From contig NZ_VZPF01000002.1 of NCBI RefSeq assembly GCF_008801695.1, forward strand, positions 1 to 64,000: DNA of 64,000 bases. The letters are read 5' to 3'. This stretch comes from Pantoea stewartii subsp. stewartii. GTDB lineage: Bacteria; Pseudomonadota; Gammaproteobacteria; Enterobacterales; Enterobacteriaceae. Shown piece after piece: positions 59,846 to 64,000 of the stretch (positions are counted from its first letter, which is position 1; every line of letters starts with the position of its first letter). The notes under the pieces were generated by a model, which saw nothing but the letters and a program-made list of their open reading frames with translations, was not told where the DNA came from and ran no database searches. A program made the position numbers and the translations under genes.

Positions 59846-61968
59846 TGAGAACCTAAAGCACGCCGCAGGCGAGCGATTTCCGGCAGCAAGGCAACCAGTA
59901 ACCCCAGTTGCTGCAGTACCAGCGGCGTAGGCGAATCAGACCCGGCGGTAAACCGGGTAAGGCGTTGTTCCAGTTCCCGACGCATTTCCTCAGCCCGGCT
60001 GTCACTGACGATGTCGGTTTGCAGCACATCTTCGACATAGCACACCGTGTCGTCGAGAAGTGCCAGCAGCGCTGGATCAGTGACTTTATCGCGGTGCGCC
60101 CCCAGCGCGGAGATATAGCTGAGCAACGAGTGGTTCAGGCAAAGTAGCTGAAAGGCCGATTCCCGCAGCTTAGGGTTGGTACGGGTTTCACTGCTCATAT
60201 TCGACACGACGGAGGCCAGTTCCGCGTCAGCATTGTGTGCATCGCGGCGGGCAATACGGTAAGCGAGGCGATTATCTTTGCCCTGATGGTATTGTTCCAT
60301 AATGGCATCCAGATAACGGCAATTGGCATTGAGTGTGCGCGTCGCCACCGCCGGAAGCTGGCGAAAACGCCAGTCTGGCCAGATAAAGGTGACGGCCAGC
60401 CAGGCCAGCGCACAGCCCAGTAACGTGTCCACTACCCGGGGCAGGGCCACCTCAAAGCCTTCGCCTAACAAATTAAAACAGAACAACACCAGCAGAGTAA
60501 TGAACAAGGTTGCATGAGCATACTGCACCTGACGAAACGCAAAGAACATGACGCCCGTGACCACAATCAAGACCAGTTGGCCTTCAATGGAAGGGACCAG
60601 CCAGAGCAGGGGCAGTCCAAGCGCAATGCCCGCGAGCGTGCCGCCAATGCGTAGCGCCAGTCGGCGTTGGGTTGCGCTATAGTTAGGCTGGCAAACAAAC
60701 AGACTGGTCAGCAGGATCCAGTAGCCGCGCTCCAGCCCGGTAATCTGAATAAATCCGTATCCCACACACATCACAATCGACATGCGTACGGCGTGGCGAA
60801 ACAGGGCAGAGGCCGGACTCAGGTGAAGGCTGAGGCGCAGTTTAATATCACTCCAGCCACTCAGTTCTTCGCGTGACAGCAGGTTGTCGCTGTGCTGCGG
60901 ATCAACTGCCTGCGCCTGCTCGGTTTCGATTGAGGCTAGTTGTGCATCGATGGCCTGCAGGTTGCGAAGCAGCCAAAGCAGTGCACCGGTATGGGCGGCA
61001 TCCGGCTCGCTCTGTGCCAGCCGGTGAATCGCATTTTCCAGACGTTCAAAAACACGCTCAAAGCGGCCATCATGTTCCCAGCGTTCGCGCAGCAGAATCG
61101 CCCGGGCAAGCTGGCGACAGGCCTGTGCCTGCATATTCAGTAAACGCTGAAAGCGAAACAGGATCTCGTTGTAACGCCAGTCGCCACGCAGAAGATGGTA
61201 CTGCAGATGCGAAGAGCTGGCGCGTTCATGGATATCCTGAGCCACGAAGTAATAGTGCAGGCTGCGTCGGGTACCGCGTGAGCCTCTGTCACCTCGTAAA
61301 CGGCTTTGCAAGGTGGTCTTGGTCAGATTGAGCTGTGCAACAAGCTGGCTGTTTACCATCGCGGCTTTAACAAATGCAGCATCATCCTGTTCACCCGCGT
61401 CAGGATCAAACAGATTGGCTTTGGCATCCAGATAGTGGGCCAGCTGTGAAAAACTGGCTGCCAGTTGTTCCTGCACTGGACGAACCGGAAACATTAAATG
61501 GCCCAGCAGCGTCAGCAGGTTATACCACAGAGCCCCAACCAACAGCAGCATGGGCTGCATATACCATTGTGAGAACAACCCAATGCCCAGCATGGTGTAA
61601 ACGGCAATCAGTAAGGCGCCAAATGCAATGGTGGCATAGCGCTGTCCCAGCGCGCCTAACAGAATGAATCCCCATGTTGAACCTGCCAGGCCGATAATAA
61701 ATACCAACGGATGCGGGAACAGCAGCTCTACTGAAACCGAAGCGATGCAAAAACAAAGTAAGGTAATCAGCAGGTTTTTAAGCCGCCCGGCCAGCCTGTC
61801 ATCCAGATCGGCCAGCGCGGCGGCAACCACGCCGAGGGTTAACGGAATCGTCCACTCAATTTGCTGCAGTATCCAGGGCACAGCCGCACATCCTGATAAG
61901 GCAAACAGAATGCGCAGCAGATAACGCCAGGTGCTGTTAAAAAGATACTTTCGCCACCCGGACAGCAT
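59842..61968 (-). CDS. yccS: YccS, FUSC-family inner-membrane protein
   Basis: The 708-residue product matches E. coli YccS (717 aa), a predicted inner-membrane protein of the FUSC/YccS-YhfK family related to aromatic acid exporters; its substrate is unknown. Six helices lie in the N-terminal part (e.g. TLGVVAAALADLDDRLAGRLKNL, YATIAFGALLIAVYTMLG), a soluble segment follows, and a second membrane block (SIVMCVGYGFIQITGLERGYWILLTSLFV) precedes a helical tail. The ATG at 61968 lies 1 base after the yccF stop and matches E. coli, so a frame start at 62007 inside yccF is rejected. Confidence 0.93.
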   Translation of the reverse strand: MLSGWRKYLFNSTWRYLLRILFALSGCAAVPWILQQIEWTIPLTLGVVAAALADLDDRLAGRLKNLLITLLCFCIASVSVELLFPHPLVFIIGLAGSTWGFILLGALGQRYATIAFGALLIAVYTMLGIGLFSQWYMQPMLLLVGALWYNLLTLLGHLMFPVRPVQEQLAASFSQLAHYLDAKANLFDPDAGEQDDAAFVKAAMVNSQLVAQLNLTKTTLQSRLRGDRGSRGTRRSLHYYFVAQDIHERASSSHLQYHLLRGDWRYNEILFRFQRLLNMQAQACRQLARAILLRERWEHDGRFERVFERLENAIHRLAQSEPDAAHTGALLWLLRNLQAIDAQLASIETEQAQAVDPQHSDNLLSREELSGWSDIKLRLSLHLSPASALFRHAVRMSIVMCVGYGFIQITGLERGYWILLTSLFVCQPNYSATQRRLALRIGGTLAGIALGLPLLWLVPSIEGQLVLIVVTGVMFFAFRQVQYAHATLFITLLVLFCFNLLGEGFEVALPRVVDTLLGCALAWLAVTFIWPDWRFRQLPAVATRTLNANCRYLDAIMEQYHQGKDNRLAYRIARRDAHNADAELASVVSNMSSETRTNPKLRESAFQLLCLNHSLLSYISALGAHRDKVTDPALLALLDDTVCYVEDVLQTDIVSDSRAEEMRRELEQRLTRFTAGSDSPTPLVLQQLGLLVALLPEIARLRRALGSH

Positions 61969-61969
61969 A

Positions 61970-62413
61970 CTAATAGCGGCGGCGGGCATTGGCATCACCC
62001 GCGGCACGCGCCTCTTCCACAGAGACGACCCGACGTCCTACCGGCCAGAGTGCAATGGCGGCAATCTTGAAATTGGCGAGGCCCACCGGAATACCAATAA
62101 TGCTGATGCACTGCACGATGCCGACAGAAATGTGCGACAGGCATAACCACCAACCGAAAAAGATAAACCAGAAAATGTTCAGAAACGTGCCGCCGGTGTT
62201 CATGATAGAGCTTTTATTCTCCGGGCGCAGAACGTCAACATGGACCGCTTCATTGCCAAACGGCAGAAATGACAGCTTAGTGATCTCCCAGCAGGAGCGC
62301 GTTAAGGGCAGGGTAAAGATCAGGACGATACTGATGAGCGTGGCGAATAACCAACTCAGCGTGGTGTAAAATCCACCCAGGACAAAATTAAGAATATTTA
62401 AAACAGTACGCAT
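61970..62413 (-). CDS. yccF: YccF, DUF307 inner-membrane protein
   Basis: The 147-residue product (E. coli 148) contains two YccF repeats, each with hydrophobic helices and the conserved NxLWxxxxGxxxxL-type pattern: LNILNFVLGGFYTTLSWL and LNIFWFIFFGWWLCLSHI, with GIPVGLANFKIAAIALWPVGR near the end. Function unknown. The ATG at 62413 matches E. coli; a start 7 codons earlier is possible. It is followed directly by yccS (stop TAG, then ATG), so the two are co-translated. It is divergent from helD. Confidence 0.94.
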   Translation of the reverse strand: MRTVLNILNFVLGGFYTTLSWLFATLISIVLIFTLPLTRSCWEITKLSFLPFGNEAVHVDVLRPENKSSIMNTGGTFLNIFWFIFFGWWLCLSHISVGIVQCISIIGIPVGLANFKIAAIALWPVGRRVVSVEEARAAGDANARRRY

Positions 62414-62536
62414 AACAGGCTTTTCCTTTTGCACTCCGCAATCTGTGCCGCCAAGTTTAGCGTGTTTTAAGGCTGGAGCGTCAAGAGTCTGACAGGTAAA
62501 CTCCGATTACTCTCTATCTCGGTCGTTGGTGTCGGC

Positions 62537-64000
62537 GTGGAACTTAAAGCAACATCCATGGGCAAACGGCTTGCCCAGCATCCTTATCATCGTGTTCGCC
62601 TGTTATCCGCGGGCGTTGAGGTCAGCGGCGACAAACACGAATATTTGATCCCCTTCAATCAGTTGTCCGACATCACCTGTAAACGGGGAATGGTGTGGGG
62701 TGAACTGGAATTCTTACTGGCGGACAACAAGGTTGTGCGTTTGCACGGTACTGAATGGCAGGAGACGCAGCGTTTTTTCCACTACCTCATGCAGTCGTGG
62801 CAAAGCTGGAGTCAGGAAATGAGTGAAGTATGCGCGGCGGTTTTACAGGCGCTGCGCGACGACATTCAGGGATTCAGCGAACAGGAGCGTTGGCTGAAGC
62901 GCAGCGAACTTCAGGCGATCAAAGATAAGATCCGCAAACAATTTGACGCGTTACCTTTGCCGCTTTCCCGCATTGAGCAGTTTGATTCCTGCCGTGAAAA
63001 CTGGGCATTTTGCCAATACTGGCTGCAGCAGGGCGAGACGGCGATGACGCAGCGCAATCGTGACTGGACGGCCGCCATGTTGACCCGCTACCGGGATTTT
63101 TTCGCCACGGTGGAATCCACCCCGCTGAACGAATCACAGGCAGAAGCGGTGGTTAACGGCGAAGACGCTGTGCTGGTGCTGGCGGGCGCTGGCAGCGGCA
63201 AAACGTCAGTATTAGTGGCCCGCGCGGGGTGGCTGTTACAGCGCAGACTGGCCGCTGCCGATCAGATTTTGTTGCTGGCATTTGGTCGTCATGCGGCGGA
63301 AGAGATGAATGACCGTATTCAAAGCCGCTTAGGGGCCGGGGATATCCAGGCGCGTACGTTTCATGCGCTGGCCCTGCATATCATTCGGGAAGGAAGTCAT
63401 AAACAGCCGGTCATCAGTAAACTCGAAAGCGATCCCGACGCGCGTCGGACATGGCTGATCGACCACTGGCGTCAGCAGTGTAATGAAAAAAAAGCTCAGG
63501 CGAATGGCTGGCGGCAATGGTTGCGTGATGAACTGGAGTGGGAGGTCAGCGAAGGCCCTTTCTGGCAGGATGATCGTTTAGCACAGCGCCTGGCGTCTCG
63601 TCTTGAACGCTGGCTTGGCCTGATGCGGATGCATGGCGGCGCACAGGCCGCCATGATTGAGGATGTACCTGACGCGCTGCGCGACGTATTCAGTAAGCGG
63701 ATTAAATTGATGGCACCCCTTCTGAAAGCCTGGAAAAGTGCGCTTAAGGACGAGGGCGCAGTCGACTTCTCCGGGCTGATTCATCAGGCCATCGCGATCC
63801 TCGAAAAGGGCCGCTTTGTCAGCCCCTGGAAGCATATTCTGGTTGACGAATTTCAGGATATCTCGCCACAACGCGCGGCTTTACTCAGCGCGCTGCGTCA
63901 GCAAAACACACGCACGACATTGTTTGCGGTGGGCGATGACTGGCAGGCAATTTACCGGTTCAGCGGCGCAGAGATGAGTCTGACAACGGCATTCCATCAC
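62537..64000 (+). CDS. helD: DNA helicase IV HelD, 5' portion (probable GTG start)
   Basis: HelD is a UvrD/Rep-superfamily 3'-5' DNA helicase linked to RecF-type recombination. 488 codons are visible and the frame continues past the window edge (E. coli 684 aa). It shows MGKRLAQHPYHRVRLLSAGV and KHEYLIPFNQL near the start, Walker A GAGSGKTSVLVARAGW near residue 216, the TFHALALHI motif, Walker B ILVDEFQDISPQRAALL, and GDDWQAIYRFSGAE. The start is read as GTG at 62537 because GTG-GAA-CTT-AAA aligns with E. coli MELKATTLGKRL. No ATG lies nearer than codon 8 and the ribosome-binding site is poor. No internal stop in the visible part. Confidence 0.93.
   Translation, partial: MELKATSMGKRLAQHPYHRVRLLSAGVEVSGDKHEYLIPFNQLSDITCKRGMVWGELEFLLADNKVVRLHGTEWQETQRFFHYLMQSWQSWSQEMSEVCAAVLQALRDDIQGFSEQERWLKRSELQAIKDKIRKQFDALPLPLSRIEQFDSCRENWAFCQYWLQQGETAMTQRNRDWTAAMLTRYRDFFATVESTPLNESQAEAVVNGEDAVLVLAGAGSGKTSVLVARAGWLLQRRLAAADQILLLAFGRHAAEEMNDRIQSRLGAGDIQARTFHALALHIIREGSHKQPVISKLESDPDARRTWLIDHWRQQCNEKKAQANGWRQWLRDELEWEVSEGPFWQDDRLAQRLASRLERWLGLMRMHGGAQAAMIEDVPDALRDVFSKRIKLMAPLLKAWKSALKDEGAVDFSGLIHQAIAILEKGRFVSPWKHILVDEFQDISPQRAALLSALRQQNTRTTLFAVGDDWQAIYRFSGAEMSLTTAFHH

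Noticed and set aside
1-64000. CRISPR arrays, tRNA or rRNA genes, prophage blocks
   Set aside because: No regularly spaced repeats, no cloverleaf-like sequences and no phage structural genes were seen on reading the window.

Overview
The window is a chromosomal segment of an enteric gammaproteobacterium. Gene content and order follow the Escherichia coli ycaO-serC-aroA ... ompA-sulA-sxy-yccS-yccF-helD backbone almost gene for gene. Protein sequences are close to, but clearly distinct from, E. coli. The absence of ycaP, ycaL and ycbJ, together with the sequence divergence, suggests a member of the Erwiniaceae (Pantoea/Erwinia/Mixta type). That family placement is an inference; only membership of the Enterobacterales is well supported.

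Layout. At 1-126 is the right end of an IS66-family insertion sequence, inserted just downstream of ycaO (minus strand). From 2.3 to 10.3 kb, reading right, are serC-aroA, cmk-rpsA, ihfB and a comEC gene broken by two in-frame amber codons. From 10.3 to 15.3 kb come msbA-lpxK, ycaQ and ycaR-kdsB (lipid A export and synthesis, DNA repair, KDO activation). At 15.4-26.9 kb are elyC (minus), the cmoM-mukF-mukE-mukB condensin operon, and the envelope genes ldtD and mepK with the glyoxalase gloC. At 27.0-32.7 kb, on the minus strand, are aspC, an ompF porin with a recognisable OmpR-type promoter and leader, asnS and pncB. pepN (plus) is followed by the minus-strand ssuEADCB alkanesulfonate operon, in which ssuC carries an in-frame amber codon.

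At 39.8-43.0 kb is a variable island. An AT-rich stretch of about 750 bp without a convincing gene precedes a GT2 glycosyltransferase and a Wzx-like flippase, in the slot where E. coli has the elf fimbrial genes. The backbone then resumes with pyrD, zapC, ycbX (minus), rlmKL, uup, pqiABC, rmf, fabA (minus), ycbZ (minus), matP, ompA (minus), sulA (minus, LexA box), tfoX/sxy, yccS and yccF (minus), and the 5' part of helD running off the right edge.

How the genes work together. Most are housekeeping: serine/aromatic and aspartate biosynthesis, translation (S1, AsnRS, RlmKL, Rmf, CmoM, Uup), chromosome organisation (MukBEF, MatP, IHF), envelope building (MsbA, LpxK, KdsB, FabA, LdtD, MepK, ElyC, PqiABC, OmpA, OmpF) and division control (ZapC, SulA). 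The most unusual observations are three internal stops, all TAG and all in frame, in comEC and ssuC; an OmpF whose loop-3 eyelet glutamate is replaced by valine; the glycosyltransferase/flippase pair in a variable slot; and an apparent msbA promoter built over the stop codon of the decayed comEC. No CRISPR array, tRNA, rRNA or prophage was seen, and no clearly new system was found.
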